A DNA stretch of 64,000 bases from Gracilaria gracilis. Lineage: Eukaryota; Rhodophyta; Florideophyceae; Gracilariales; Gracilariaceae. The position numbers were made by a program, and so were the translations under genes. Of the stretch, positions 28,176 through 38,304 are shown piece after piece (the stretch's first letter is position 1; every line of letters begins with the position of its first letter). Location of the stretch: assembly GCA_030374805.1 (NCBI GenBank), contig JARGSG010000015.1:186001-250000 (forward strand), given 5' to 3'. Under the pieces are notes generated by a model. It saw only the letters and a program-made list of their open reading frames with translations. It was not told the origin of the DNA and searched no databases.

Positions 28176-29372
28176 AGACCACGAAGCTTTATAAAGACCT
28201 TAACATTGTTTAAACCATAAAACGTAAACGAAAAGCGCGCTACAATTCAAACGTAGTACATGCAAAAGCAGAGCTTCTCTTCGTGCATTGCGTCCATTTT
28301 CTCTCCTCCCATCGCCGCTAACAATGCCGAGAGGTCCCCAACTCACCGACGCCGAGAAAGCGGAGATTCTTTCTCACCATTCCCATGGAATGTCTCAACG
28401 ACACATCGCGGAAGAGGTCAAACGCAGCCGTAGCTGTATACAAAAGTTTTTGAGCCGTTCGCATCCATCCCAACAACGGCAATTCAAACCCCGCAACCAG
28501 AAGCTCACCGCAAAAGCAACAAGGCTTATTATCCGAAAGGCCGCACGGACCAGGTGCAGTGCCTCTGACCTCCAACGACAATACGATTTGCCCGTCTCTG
28601 TCCGCCGCGTACAACAGGTGTTAAACAGCGTGCCCTATCTCAAATACCAGAAGATGCCGAAGGGTCCATACGTCAACAAAAGTCACAAAGTTTTCCGCCT
28701 TGAATGGACGAAGTCGAAGCTTGACTTCGGCGCTATGAAATGGAAACAAGTTGTGTTTTCCGACGAAAAGAAGTTCAAACTAGACGGCCCGGATGGTCTG
28801 GCGTGCTACTGGCACGATCTGCGCACCACGCCAGAGATTTTCTCGAAGAGGCAGCAGGGAGGGAAATCGTTGATGATCTGGGGAGCTATTTCCTACCACG
28901 GACTTTCCGAGTTAGATAGAATTCATGGCACACAGAACTCCGAGAAGTATTGTGAGACTCTGGAGCGTTCGCTACTACCTTTTGCGGCAGAAACATTGGG
29001 GGAACGTTGGACTTTACAACACGACAATGGCTCTATTCACCGGTCGAATTACACAAAACGTTGGTTGGAGGAGAAGGAGGTTGATGTTTTAGATTGGCCT
29101 GCGAAGTCTCCAGACCTCAACATAATTGAGAACGTTTGGGGACACATGGCGAGGGAAGTGTATCGCGAGGGAAGGCAGTATGAATCTTTGGAAAGTTTGG
29201 CGAAAGCTGTCGTTGCTGCGTGGTCTGGAATAAATCTAAACTTCATCTGAACGCTTTACCACTCTATGCCTCCTCGTTTTGTTTCGGTTATAGAGTCTAA
29301 GGGCTCGTCGACTACCTATTAAGCTCGTAAAGTATAAAAAATTGTTTTGGTCTTTATAATATTGCGTGGCTC
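28176..29372 (+). mobile_element. Tc1/mariner-superfamily DNA transposon, decayed
   Basis: A 1197 bp element flanked by TA on both sides (28174-28175 and 29373-29374), the expected target duplication. The terminal inverted repeats are imperfect: 28176-28199 and 29349-29372 share about 18 of 24 positions, ending inward in TTATAAAGACC. It encodes one DD34E transposase. The size is normal for Tc1 elements. The diverged ends and an early stop in the transposase suggest an old, non-autonomous copy. Confidence 0.75.
28324..29250 (+). pseudogene. Tc1-like DD34E transposase, C-terminally interrupted
   Basis: A 308-codon frame from the ATG at 28324 (the ORF extends upstream to a TTG). An N-terminal paired-type HTH region (LTDAEKAEILSHHSHGMSQRHIAEEV, about 6-31, and a second HTH to about 105) binds the inverted repeats. 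The catalytic triad is D in VVFSDEKKF, D in LQHDNG and E in LNIIENVWG, with 34 residues between the last two. The frame stops with TGA at 29248-29250 right after INLNFI. In the same frame the next 23 codons (TLYHSMPPRFVSVIESKG...) read as the normal Tc1 C-terminus and end with TAA at 29320-29322. So the TGA is a premature stop, plausibly CGA to TGA. Confidence 0.85.
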
Positions 29373-30111
29373 TATCAGACTTTCGTGTTATCTATGCAGC
29401 ATTATGATGTTATTCTGTGCTTTAAACTGTGGTTTTGCACAATGTATGGAAGCACTCGTGTGCGAGCTGTAGCCTACGCACGTTGTTTGGGCTTACATCT
29501 AGCCCAGTACGCTACAATCTATGGTTAAAGATGTGGATCCTTTTCAGTTTCGCAGACTGTACTAGCTAGCAGTGGAGAAGAAGTGAAGGTGGATGGTGTG
29601 CGTGCTCTTGCTAATGGAGCAACGGGAAAAGCACGCCTGACGGCAAATGCCTCTACTGTATGTACAGTATCTACGTGTACTCGGTAAAGTTACTGTACGA
29701 CGCAGGGCTAACGAATGAAATGTCAAAACACGCGTAAACAAGAGCACGCTGCAAATCGATCGCGCGGACAGCCATCACAGCTTGTCAAAAGTCACAACGT
29801 CTCGACTGGCGCTCGCCGCTCGTTGACGACTCGCCCGCCCAGCGAGTTTCGTTGCAGCGCCTACGAAGGTAAGAGAGCTAAGGGTTACTCTGTACCTCAG
29901 GCGCTCGGCCCTCCGTGACCGTGCCAGCAGGTGCCAAATTCTGATGCCCTCATCGGATGAGCCTTATCCATCGCGCAATCGCTCCGTGGGTGCCCGTGTT
30001 TGCTGTCAGCCGTGGTTTTAGCGCGAACAGCTTGAATTCCCTTACCCTTGACCCTTCAACTGGTTCAACCCCCACGCTGCGCGCACCCTTTAGATTCGAT
30101 TCCCTGCCACC
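29373..30111. other. Intergenic DNA after the Tc1 element
   Basis: Upstream region of the DUF218 gene. Contains the small inverted repeat TACTGTA-tg-TACAGTA (29654-29669). ORFs here overlap the following gene in other frames and are not credible. Confidence 0.45.
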
Positions 30112-31209
30112 ATGGTCACGTTCGCAAGGCGTGCTGATATGGCTGCTGCTTCGATGCAGCAACGTGCTGTCAAGTCTGTCCTGTTTTCAAATGACCAATA
30201 CAATTCGAACAAACCGAGGATGCAGCCGGCGTTTCGCGCTGTTTTCTCGGTGAGGTCGATTGCTTTCTTGGCTTTTGCTGTGCTCATTCTATATTGTGTG
30301 TTCGAATCTCCGCCTGCTTACTTGCTGCGTTCCGCCTTCGGCTTTCTCTCCACTGTGTCGGCTAACACTGGCGTCCGCAATGATATTGTGCTCGACGCCA
30401 TCACAGAGGCTACTGCTCAGAATGCACGTCCGCACTATTTGCGCCAGCTCACTACCTTGATCATGGTGGCCGGTCATGCAGTCTATACCGGCCGTCAGTG
30501 GGATTCAGCGTCGCTTAACGATGAAAACAACTGGGTGCTCGAACCATTTCAAAAAGGTCAAGTTCCGACATTCCTGAGACACATACAGCGTGGAGTCCAA
30601 ATGGCTGCGAATGATTCTACCGCATTGCTTTTGTTTTCAGGCGGTCAGACACGTCGAAACACCGGTCCGCGAAGCGAAGGTCTGACGTACTGGATGGCGG
30701 CCGATTCATTGGCGTGGTTTGGTCAGGAAACCAGCAAAGTACGCAATCGTACTTATGCGGAAGAGTATGCACGAGACTCTATGGAGAACCTCTTGTTTTC
30801 TGTTTGCCGCTTTAACCAGCTAACTGGTAGATATCCTCACGTCATTAAGGTTGTTGGCTTCGAGTTTAAGCGATACCGTTTTGTTGACGTTCATCGAAGG
30901 GCACTCCGTTTCCCAGCCCACCGTTTTCAATACTATGGAGTCGACCCCGAGAACGTTGATGGAATACGTGGTGTGACTGCTGGGGAACGAGCAAGAGCCT
31001 TGGGTCCATTTTCCGGAGATCCGTATGGCTGCTATTCGCCAATTCTTAGCTCAAAACGTCAAGGCAGAAATCCATACATTCGATATCACCCGTACCCGCA
31101 AGGATGTCCAGAGCTTTCTGCGCTATTCCGACATTGTAGTCGCTCTTTATTCAGCGGGCCGCTACCGTGGGACCCTCGCATCGGAACGGACGAAGATCGA
31201 GAGCGTTAG
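30112..31209 (+). CDS. DUF218-domain membrane protein
   Basis: A 365-residue protein with one membrane segment at about 45-68 (SIAFLAFAVLILYCVFESPP) and a DUF218 domain from about 110. Motifs are LIMVAGHAVYTGR, WVLEPFQKGQVPTFLRHI, LLFSGGQTR followed by EGLTYWMAAD, then FQYYGVDPEN and DPYGCYSPILSSKR, matching the fungal/plant DUF218 branch with an N-terminal anchor. The DUF218 family includes bacterial SanA/YdcF; its biochemical role is unclear, and cell-envelope or ER-lumen roles have been proposed only by context. A type II topology with a lumenal domain is inferred. Single exon. Overlapping frame 31025-31273 is a shadow, since the main frame carries the conserved C-terminus. Confidence 0.85.
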   Translation: MVTFARRADMAAASMQQRAVKSVLFSNDQYNSNKPRMQPAFRAVFSVRSIAFLAFAVLILYCVFESPPAYLLRSAFGFLSTVSANTGVRNDIVLDAITEATAQNARPHYLRQLTTLIMVAGHAVYTGRQWDSASLNDENNWVLEPFQKGQVPTFLRHIQRGVQMAANDSTALLLFSGGQTRRNTGPRSEGLTYWMAADSLAWFGQETSKVRNRTYAEEYARDSMENLLFSVCRFNQLTGRYPHVIKVVGFEFKRYRFVDVHRRALRFPAHRFQYYGVDPENVDGIRGVTAGERARALGPFSGDPYGCYSPILSSKRQGRNPYIRYHPYPQGCPELSALFRHCSRSLFSGPLPWDPRIGTDEDRER

Positions 31210-32656
31210 TACCGTTCCTCTTTTCATTAGGGATTGCTTGTATCCCTGCAAACATGAAACGCCAACTAGATAGACCATCGTCAGCTCCCCATTTTTTGAA
31301 AACTGAGACTACGGGTTTTGGTCTTGGAACGAAATGCCCTGGTCCCATTGAACCAAGTCGGTCAGATGAACAAAGTTCGCTTCCTTGCGTACAAGGAAAC
31401 GAACTTTTGCTCATCTCCAGCCTTTCATTATTCTGTATTTTGCTAGCTACCATGTAAATAGAAGCCCAGAAACATGGGTTGTTATCCCTTATGAACGGTT
31501 GCAAGTGTCGATAGAATTCATTCTCTCAATAGCAGAACATGCGCCGCTCCGCTCAAACTCATGCCAAGTTCCATGGAATGTAATTCTCTTTCCTTTCAAG
31601 GAGTTCGTGTCGCAAGTTGCGACTCGCAACCGGGATACCCGTAAATGACAGCTGGTCATCATTATAATCAAATTGATTAGAGTGCGTTCTGAGTCATATC
31701 GTATGAACTTTTCTTTTTTTGTTTTCTATGAGCAGTCTAGAATCTAGACTCTAGATTTATAGCTTATAGATTCTCTGATTATATCCGATGGACTTGCGAA
31801 TACCTACGGGAGAACCTATGTAACAGGGGGGCTGGACAGAACAGGGGTAGGTATCTACAAAACTTTCGAGCTTGTTCTGGTTTTGGCCTTTTTGAGGAGA
31901 GAGAACAATTTAGAAGAGTAATTCTCCATTTTCGGGCTGGCGAACCCAGGACTATTTCTAAAGAGAAGAAAAAGATGAAGTCCCTTCGACGTTTTCGACT
32001 TGTGTTTGATAACAAAAAACAAAGAACGAGCTCTAAAATCTGACTGTTTAGAGCTGTTTCCCAAACGGATACGAAGCAGAGTACGTTTCCTGGGAACGAC
32101 AAGCGTTTTCAGCATCTGTTGTTATGTACATCTTTTTGCTGTCTTGATGAAATGCCCTGTTGATCGCAAATCTAATGACTCTTAGTGAAGGGAACAGTTG
32201 AATCATAAGATACGTATCAACTCGATTTCTGATGGGCTTTAACTCGACTCTACATCCAGTATTCAAACCTTCACAACTTTTCTTTGCGTTGGAAAATGGA
32301 TCGAATGAATTATCTCTCGCTCCGATGCACATTCGATTTCCACGGTCGAAGCTAAGGCTATCAAAGAATCAAAATCCTTTCGCCGGGTCTAGGAAATACC
32401 CAGGCTTTCACAAAAGCACATCACATCCCGCTTTCGGGGTGGGAGGAACTGGTTCGGATGAGAAATCAACATGTTCGTTCTGTGGGGGAAGGTGTCCCAC
32501 CTACAATGTCAAGCTTTACTCGCGTTGTCAAGGTAGTAGCGGAAAGTGCCTTCTCCGAATTGCTTTACGAAAGCTTTACGACCGAAACGATTGAACTTTC
32601 GAGTTTTCGCTTACCAGACAATATGTATCGAATCACCATGGAACGTCTCAATAGTC
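31210..32656. other. Convergent intergenic stretch
   Basis: Lies between the 3' ends of the DUF218 and Rieske genes. It has an XbaI-like palindrome cluster (AGTCTAGA-a-TCTAGACT at 31734-31750). The largest frame, 32232-32594 (+, 120 codons), has no family signature and probably overlaps the 3' UTR of the Rieske gene. Confidence 0.4.
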
Positions 32657-34327
32657 TTATTCCAATCTCTTGCGCAAACCTCGGGAAACAACGAAGATAA
32701 AACCAGAGAATCCGACTATCGAAGTCAATACAGACTGCAATTCATCAGACATGATTATTCCACAACTTATGGCACATGCCGCAAGTATTGCAGCAATTCT
32801 CTCCAATAGTGCTACGCGCTTTCTGATTTTAGAACAGCTGGAACATTCTTTTGTGTGACTTGCAAGCCTGGGCTTGTATCCAATGTGTTCTTCGTCAGAA
32901 AACGTAAACCAGTCATAAGACTCAGTTGGAGCATTTTCATCAAGCCACCTCTTCATTTCGACGATAAGTCTGTCTGAGCTCGTGGGCATGTAGAACCCAC
33001 CCCAGCTTCCGGCATAATCCTTGGTTCTTGATACTTTCCGCATCTCGCGCTGTTGAGTCATCAAAAGTTCCAAATCTCCTTCAACCAATCGATTCCTTTG
33101 AATATGGTCGAGCCAAGACGGAACCCTGAAAAAGGGACGACGTGAAGTCCCACGTAGGGCAAACGTACGCACAAGCCCTGACGCGATTGGTACTGCGTAA
33201 TAAGCAAAAGAAAGCCCGCTTGACGTGACTATCTCTATCAAACAAGGCGGACGATATCTAAGCCGTACAGAACCGTCGTAATAGTCGGCGGTGAAGCCCT
33301 GCACCGTCTGAGGTCTCAGTATTCGGACTGGTATCGGAGCTGCTAGCTCTCTACGTCCGATTTGTCCATGATGTGCAAAATGAATCTAAGATATTCAAGT
33401 GAGAATGACATGAACTTCAACCTGATCAGGTTCTTTTGACTAGACTGAAGGAAGATTGTTAACTTACATGAGCAGGGTCAAGAACATTTTGAAACAACGT
33501 CGTGAAGCAAAGGGGAAGAATGCGAGAATAAGCGCTTGTGATGTATTTCGCTCGCACATCATCAATGAATGCCGGACCAGAGCCTGGAGGCGGTGTAGAA
33601 CTTCCCATCCAGACAAAAAGCAGACCGCTCTGACTAATGCTTGGCAACGCCTTTGCACACGCCATAATAGGCTTCTCACTTTGGGGGACACTGGTGCATT
33701 CTCCTTTGGAGTTAAATTGCCATCCGTGATACCCACATTCTAGAGATCTGGTCGTTGGGTCTATACGCTGCTGACAGAGTTAGATAAGTGAACTTAAAAT
33801 GGAATCAGATTGTTAACTCGACGTACGCCTTCAGAGAGCGCGGCGAAGCGATGTGGACATCGATCGTAGAACACTGCCCAAGAATCTTGGCCTTTTTGAG
33901 GGACACTCCATACCACTATGTTAGTGCCGAGAATGTGGAATGCATTTGGCTTTCTCACGTCAAGATCAGCGATTAGAGAAACTGGATACCATTGATTATA
34001 CCAATTAAACCTATTGTTCGGGAGCTGTTCCTTGTTTGCCGGTTGCGCAGCTCTGGAGGGTTCGAAAGGTTGGGTTTTGACATCGTGTTCGTTTTCTATA
34101 TGGAAGCTAATTGAATGAAGTCGACCGCGGGATGAGTTTGTATTTAAAGTCGACGAAGTTGTGCTCGGAGAACGGACAAAAGAAGATGAGAAACAAAATT
34201 GTGGTATTGAAGGACTTTTCGATGTCCCGAGGGAACACTGACGACCATTGAAGATATGATACTGTCGGATACTTGGACCGGCGACGTTGGAAAAGGTCAG
34301 AGCGGTAAAGGTCAGAGCGGTAAGCAT
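32657..34327 (-). CDS. Tic55/PAO-type Rieske oxygenase (three exons)
   Basis: Exons 34327-33827, 33767-33468 and 33385-32657, joined in phase 0 across introns of 59 and 82 bp (gtacgt and gtaagt donors), give 509 residues. It belongs to the Tic55/pheophorbide-a-oxygenase/PTC52 family of plastid Rieske mono-oxygenases. The N-terminus (1-90) is Ser/Thr-rich and lacks acidic residues early, fitting a transit peptide. The Rieske [2Fe-2S] ligands are CPH and, across intron 1, CGYH in ECGYHGWQF. The mononuclear iron site is N-x2-D-x2-H-x4-H-H (NVLDPAH from exon 2, IHFAHH from exon 3). Two C-terminal hydrophobic helices follow a C-x2-C motif (KECSSCSK) typical of this family. Substrate is unknown; chlorophyll breakdown or inner-envelope function is inferred from relatives. 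Confidence 0.88.
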
Positions 34328-35167
34328 TTCTTAGTTTGAGTGCAATGCATTAGTTACCCGGAACAAATGTAAACGCAACCTCGATACAACACTTTGAGCA
34401 GTTGACCTGGCAAGTCTGTGCCCCACATAATCATTGATCGGATGACTAGTTGCGTCATACCTCATAGATACTGCGAGCTACGCGCATGTGGTAAGTTACC
34501 AGTGGTAACTTACCACTGGTAACATCATGTTTACTGTAAGTAGATCACATCCGTGATCATGGATGACAGCAGGCTACTACAAGAGGAACAAGACCTCCTG
34601 CCGCACCCTTCTCCAATTTCGACGAGGTTGACAATTGGTGGCAAAAGTTGCTGCGAGAAAGCAATGTAGTGCTCGAAAGACCTATACGGTACGGAAATGA
34701 GACAAGAAGATTTGATGAAACTGAGTCGGGACACAAGGAATAAACCACAGGCTTTGTGACAAGAACACGATTTCTTGAACATGAGATGTACTGTTCGCTT
34801 CTTCGCTTACTTCGCTCTGGATTCTTTTGACTTAGGAAAGTAGAAATCGTGTCGCAAGAGGCTGATTATCACACAGGTGCCAGAACTCACTGCATATAAC
34901 ATCTCCAGAATAGGGCAGATCCTCTTGGAATTGGGATGGCCGGATTCATTGAAAGGTTGCCAAAACCTGCAGAAGCACATAGTCCATTGGCCTCCTTAAC
35001 AAGAATGTGGGAGCCTTTTATGGTAACTCTGACTTCGGCGGAAAATCAGCTTGGGTTGTAATAGCATGTTTGTTCACTCACCACTGGAGCGACTTCCCGT
35101 CAATTCCGCTCTCTAAGTCTACTTGTCCTTGTCTTTGCAAATCTTTTTATGGTCACTGTGTGTTCCT
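34328..35167. promoter_or_regulatory. Upstream region of Rieske gene and 3' flank of SF3A3
   Basis: Holds the alternating GGTAA/TTACC array at 34489-34523, about 160-200 bp upstream of the Rieske start codon. Minus-strand frame 34531-34782 (83 codons) is not recognisable. Both flanking genes are on the minus strand. Confidence 0.4.
34489..34523. repeat. Alternating GGTAA/TTACC 7-base array
   Basis: Five successive heptamers, TGGTAAG, TTACCAG, TGGTAAC, TTACCAC and TGGTAAC, so each unit is the inverse of its neighbour and same-orientation units recur every 14 bp. AGTGGTAA-c-TTACCACT (34501-34517) is a perfect interrupted palindrome. Confidence 0.8.
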
Positions 35168-36583
35168 TTATACCAACCCCTGTCTTAACAAGTCATGGTA
35201 AGTCTTGCGATTCATAACATTGCCATGGCGATCTTCGAATTCCATTTCTTTGTCCTCGTCAAACTGTGATTGTCTCTGCGATTTGTTCATTCTCTCATGA
35301 AGCTTCAGGGCGTCATCAATTTTGGTAATCATCATGTATGCCTTTGAATAACCAATACCAAGCCGTCTTAAGCCCTGAACATGCTGAGTATCCGTGAAGT
35401 GTCGTTCAAAAGCCCTCGGACCCTTATAGGTAGCATTACCACAGATTTCGCATCTGAATTCGTGGTTGAGCCCGTGCAGTTTGTACATCCAATACGGAAT
35501 AGGCTTTCCATCCCAACCAAGTGGCAGATCTTTCGGGTTGTATACAGTGGTCTCCATTTGTTCTACTTGCTCCACCTCCACACCATCTGCAAGAGCTTCC
35601 ATGGCACGACGCTCAGCCTCAATCTCAGCATAGCTCAACGCCAAACGTTTCTGGACATTCGCAACGGTAGCGGCACGCTCTGGTGCCAAAAGCTTATCCA
35701 AGGCAAATGCCACGACTTGCTCCAAAACGGCTGTGTCTCCATATTTTGCCTCACGAGCAGCATTGAGAAGTCGTTTAGCACGATCTTGCGGGCGACCTCC
35801 GCACTTCAAACCGAATTGCAAAAGACGATCGCGCAAATTTGGCGGGGAAAGGTGCTCCAAGAGCTGTTCGTACGTGGGATAGTTTGCAGCGATATCGGAT
35901 AAAGAGGTCACGATTTGTTTGCGAGCCTGGTCGTGAACAGCGGAGATATGTGCATCCGTGGCATCCATCGGATGTGCTCTGCGAGCAAAGTCCTTGAGAT
36001 AGGCATACAAGGCCTGAAGATATGCTTCATACGCACGCGAGGTGCGCACTGCAGGGGGTAGCGACGAAAACTTGGTGACGTCATCGCGTACATATTGGTA
36101 GTATTCCACGGACTGCGCGCCGCGCTTAGCAGACTTGTTCAAGTTAAGAAAAGCCTGAAAATGCTCCAGAAGATCTAAGTAGCGCCCATCACACTCCTCT
36201 CCAGAAAACGAGGGCGGACGATAAGCGGCTTGAAGCAAAGCGGCATCGCGCGAAACATCTGGAACCAAAGCGCGTCCACGATGCGCATCGCGGAGGTCGC
36301 GTAGTTGAGCATAGAACGAAGAAAGCGCGTCACGTGGCGCCTGCGCAAACGGCCGCCGATAAGCCTCGCGAAGCGCGGCAGCCTTGGAGGAGGCAAGCCC
36401 CGTGAAATCAGCCACGAGCTGCTCGACGTCGCGCGTGGTGCGCAGCGGCGGCTCTACGCCATTTAGGCGATGGTGAGGAGCGGTCGGCTCGGCGCGCGAC
36501 TGCAGCGCGGCGGCGGCCAGGTGTTTGAGCGTCTCAATGTCCTCGTGCAGCTGGCGCACGTTCTCCAGGTCCGACGTCGACAT
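35168..36583 (-). CDS. SF3A3: Splicing factor SF3A subunit 3 (SAP61/Prp9)
   Basis: A 471-residue subunit of the SF3A complex in U2 snRNP, needed for branch-site recognition. The N-terminal helical region includes YAQLRDLRDAHRG, and the middle SAP-like section has PTYEQLLEHLSPPNLRDRLLQFGLKCGGRPQDRAKRL. The C-terminus has NPKDLPLGWDGKPIPYWMYKLHGL, the U1-type zinc finger CEICGNATYKGPRAFERHF and the conserved end block EMEFEDRHGNVMNRKTYHDL. Length agrees with human SF3A3 (about 500). Single exon. It is divergent from Rab GDI across 303 bp, a likely shared promoter. Confidence 0.96.
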   Translation of the reverse strand: MSTSDLENVRQLHEDIETLKHLAAAALQSRAEPTAPHHRLNGVEPPLRTTRDVEQLVADFTGLASSKAAALREAYRRPFAQAPRDALSSFYAQLRDLRDAHRGRALVPDVSRDAALLQAAYRPPSFSGEECDGRYLDLLEHFQAFLNLNKSAKRGAQSVEYYQYVRDDVTKFSSLPPAVRTSRAYEAYLQALYAYLKDFARRAHPMDATDAHISAVHDQARKQIVTSLSDIAANYPTYEQLLEHLSPPNLRDRLLQFGLKCGGRPQDRAKRLLNAAREAKYGDTAVLEQVVAFALDKLLAPERAATVANVQKRLALSYAEIEAERRAMEALADGVEVEQVEQMETTVYNPKDLPLGWDGKPIPYWMYKLHGLNHEFRCEICGNATYKGPRAFERHFTDTQHVQGLRRLGIGYSKAYMMITKIDDALKLHERMNKSQRQSQFDEDKEMEFEDRHGNVMNRKTYHDLLRQGLV

Positions 36584-36886
36584 GGCTCTGGAGTCCAGGC
36601 CTGGACGCTGCGATTGATCCGTCGACGAAGCGCTGGCGCTCGTGGCGCGCTCAAACGCACTTCAAAAGTACTCACGCCCTTTCGACAGCTGGACACGTCA
36701 TCGCTTCTGCCAATTCACCCGCCTGCCGCAAGCCAATCGGCAGAACAAAACTTCACACGCATCGTCTTCGCGCTCTCAGCGACGAATCTTCTCTCCCTCC
36801 AGCACCGATAGATTTCCTAGCCCGCAGTGAGCGTGCCGGTCTTTTTTCTCTACTCCTGCAGCTTTTGAGCGTATCAGTGTGTCGAA
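36584..36886. promoter_or_regulatory. Short divergent promoter, SF3A3 / Rab GDI
   Basis: 303 bp between two start codons. No TATA box is obvious; both genes are housekeeping. Confidence 0.45.
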
Positions 36887-38284
36887 ATGGCGGCCTCATC
36901 CGACGCTTCCGATACGGTCACCGTCAACGGCAACACCTTTTCGAAACTTGCTGACGGTGAATACGACGCCGTCGTGCTTGGTACAGGTCTTACCGAGTGC
37001 ATTCTTTCCGGCATTTTGTCTGTAGCCGGATTGCGCGTGCTTCACTGCGACCGAAATGATTACTATGGTGCCGCGTGCGCCTCTCTCAATCTTGCACAGA
37101 TGTACAAAAAGTTCCTTCCTGAACTTGCCCCCCCGGAGGATCTCCTCGCTAAATCGCGCGATTACAACATTGACCTCATTCCAAAGTTCATCATGGCGAG
37201 CGGCAATATGGTTCGTATGCTCGTTCACACAGGAGTCACTCGCTATCTTGAGTTCAGACTTACCGAAGGCTCGTTCGTGTTCAGCGGAGACCGCCCGCAC
37301 AAGGTACCGGCTACCCCGAAGGAAGCGATGACTAGCAGTATCATGGGCCTTTTTGAAAAGAACCGTTGTCGAATGTTTTTCTCCTTCGTCCACAACTATG
37401 AACCAAAACATCCCTCCACGCACGACGGTCTTGACCTTAAGACTATGACCATGGCCGAGTTGTACAAGTATTATGGGCTTCAACCCGACACCATCAGTTT
37501 CGTCGGCCATTCTCTTGCTCTTTACCGTGATGACAGCTATCTCACTCAACCAGCAGAGCCCACCATCCTGAAAATTCAGTTGTACGCCACTTCACTCGCT
37601 CGTCACGGGCGCTCCCCGTACTTGTATCCACTCTACGGACTAGGGGAGCTTCCACAAGCATTTGCTCGATTGTCCGCCGTCCACGGCGGTACATACATGC
37701 TTCAAACCCCTGTTGATCAAATCCTGTATAATGATGACGGCATTGCCGTCGGCGTGCGTTCCGGAGATCGGGTGGCCAAGTGCCGTTTCGTCGCTGGAGA
37801 TCCTTCATACTTCCCAGATAAGGTGAACAAGTCAGGTCGTGTCGTTCGAAAGTATTGCTTGATGGATTCCCCACCGCCGAATACACGCGAATCTTCCTCA
37901 TGCCAAATTGTTATTCCCGCGAGCCAGATTTCCCCACCTCGAAAGAACGATGTTTATGTACTGGTTTTGTCCTTCAATCACCGCACCACACCAGAGGGTA
38001 TGTATCTAGGCTTGGTTTCTACAACAGTCGAAACTGATTGCCCAGAGGAAGAGTTGCGGTCTGGAACTGAGCTGCTCGAAAATGTCATTGAGTCTTTTGT
38101 AACCGTGGACGACGTATATGAACCGAAGGAAAACGGGAAGCGTGATCAATGCTTCATTACCAAGAGCTACGATGCCACCACGCACTTTGAAACCACTGTG
38201 GACGATGTCTTCAATGTGTACAGAAGGATTTTCGGTACAGACTTGGTACTTACCAGTGGCCCCGAAGGAAGTAGTGCGCAGTAG
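36887..38284 (+). CDS. GDI: Rab GDP-dissociation inhibitor
   Basis: A 465-residue Rab GDI, which extracts prenylated GDP-bound Rabs from membranes and recycles them. The N-terminal FAD-like fold shows EYDAVVLGTGLTECILSGILS and DRNDYYGAACASL. Rab-binding platform residues follow in the DLIPKFIMASGNMVRMLVHTGVTRYLEF stretch, then YPLYGLGELPQAFARLSAVHGGTYML. Length is normal for GDI (about 440-450) and short for REP, and the REP-specific insertion is absent. The C-terminus (GPEGSSAQ) is unremarkable. The stop codon lies 20 bp from the stop of the RAD51-like gene on the other strand, so their 3' UTRs almost certainly overlap. Confidence 0.97.
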   Translation: MAASSDASDTVTVNGNTFSKLADGEYDAVVLGTGLTECILSGILSVAGLRVLHCDRNDYYGAACASLNLAQMYKKFLPELAPPEDLLAKSRDYNIDLIPKFIMASGNMVRMLVHTGVTRYLEFRLTEGSFVFSGDRPHKVPATPKEAMTSSIMGLFEKNRCRMFFSFVHNYEPKHPSTHDGLDLKTMTMAELYKYYGLQPDTISFVGHSLALYRDDSYLTQPAEPTILKIQLYATSLARHGRSPYLYPLYGLGELPQAFARLSAVHGGTYMLQTPVDQILYNDDGIAVGVRSGDRVAKCRFVAGDPSYFPDKVNKSGRVVRKYCLMDSPPPNTRESSSCQIVIPASQISPPRKNDVYVLVLSFNHRTTPEGMYLGLVSTTVETDCPEEELRSGTELLENVIESFVTVDDVYEPKENGKRDQCFITKSYDATTHFETTVDDVFNVYRRIFGTDLVLTSGPEGSSAQ

Positions 38285-38304
38285 AGTAAACCCAGTTTCC
38301 TAAC

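Noticed and set aside
31025-31273. Apparent frameshifted C-terminus of the DUF218 gene
   Set aside because: The main frame keeps the conserved DPYGCY and HPYPQGCPEL blocks, so no frameshift is needed.
32232-32594. 120-codon plus-strand frame
   Set aside because: No signature, and probably lies in the 3' UTR of the minus-strand Rieske gene.
33459-33736. Two separate small genes on the minus strand at the Rieske locus
   Set aside because: The first frame is exon 2 of the Rieske gene (carries the NVLDPAH iron-site segment); the second is a shadow.
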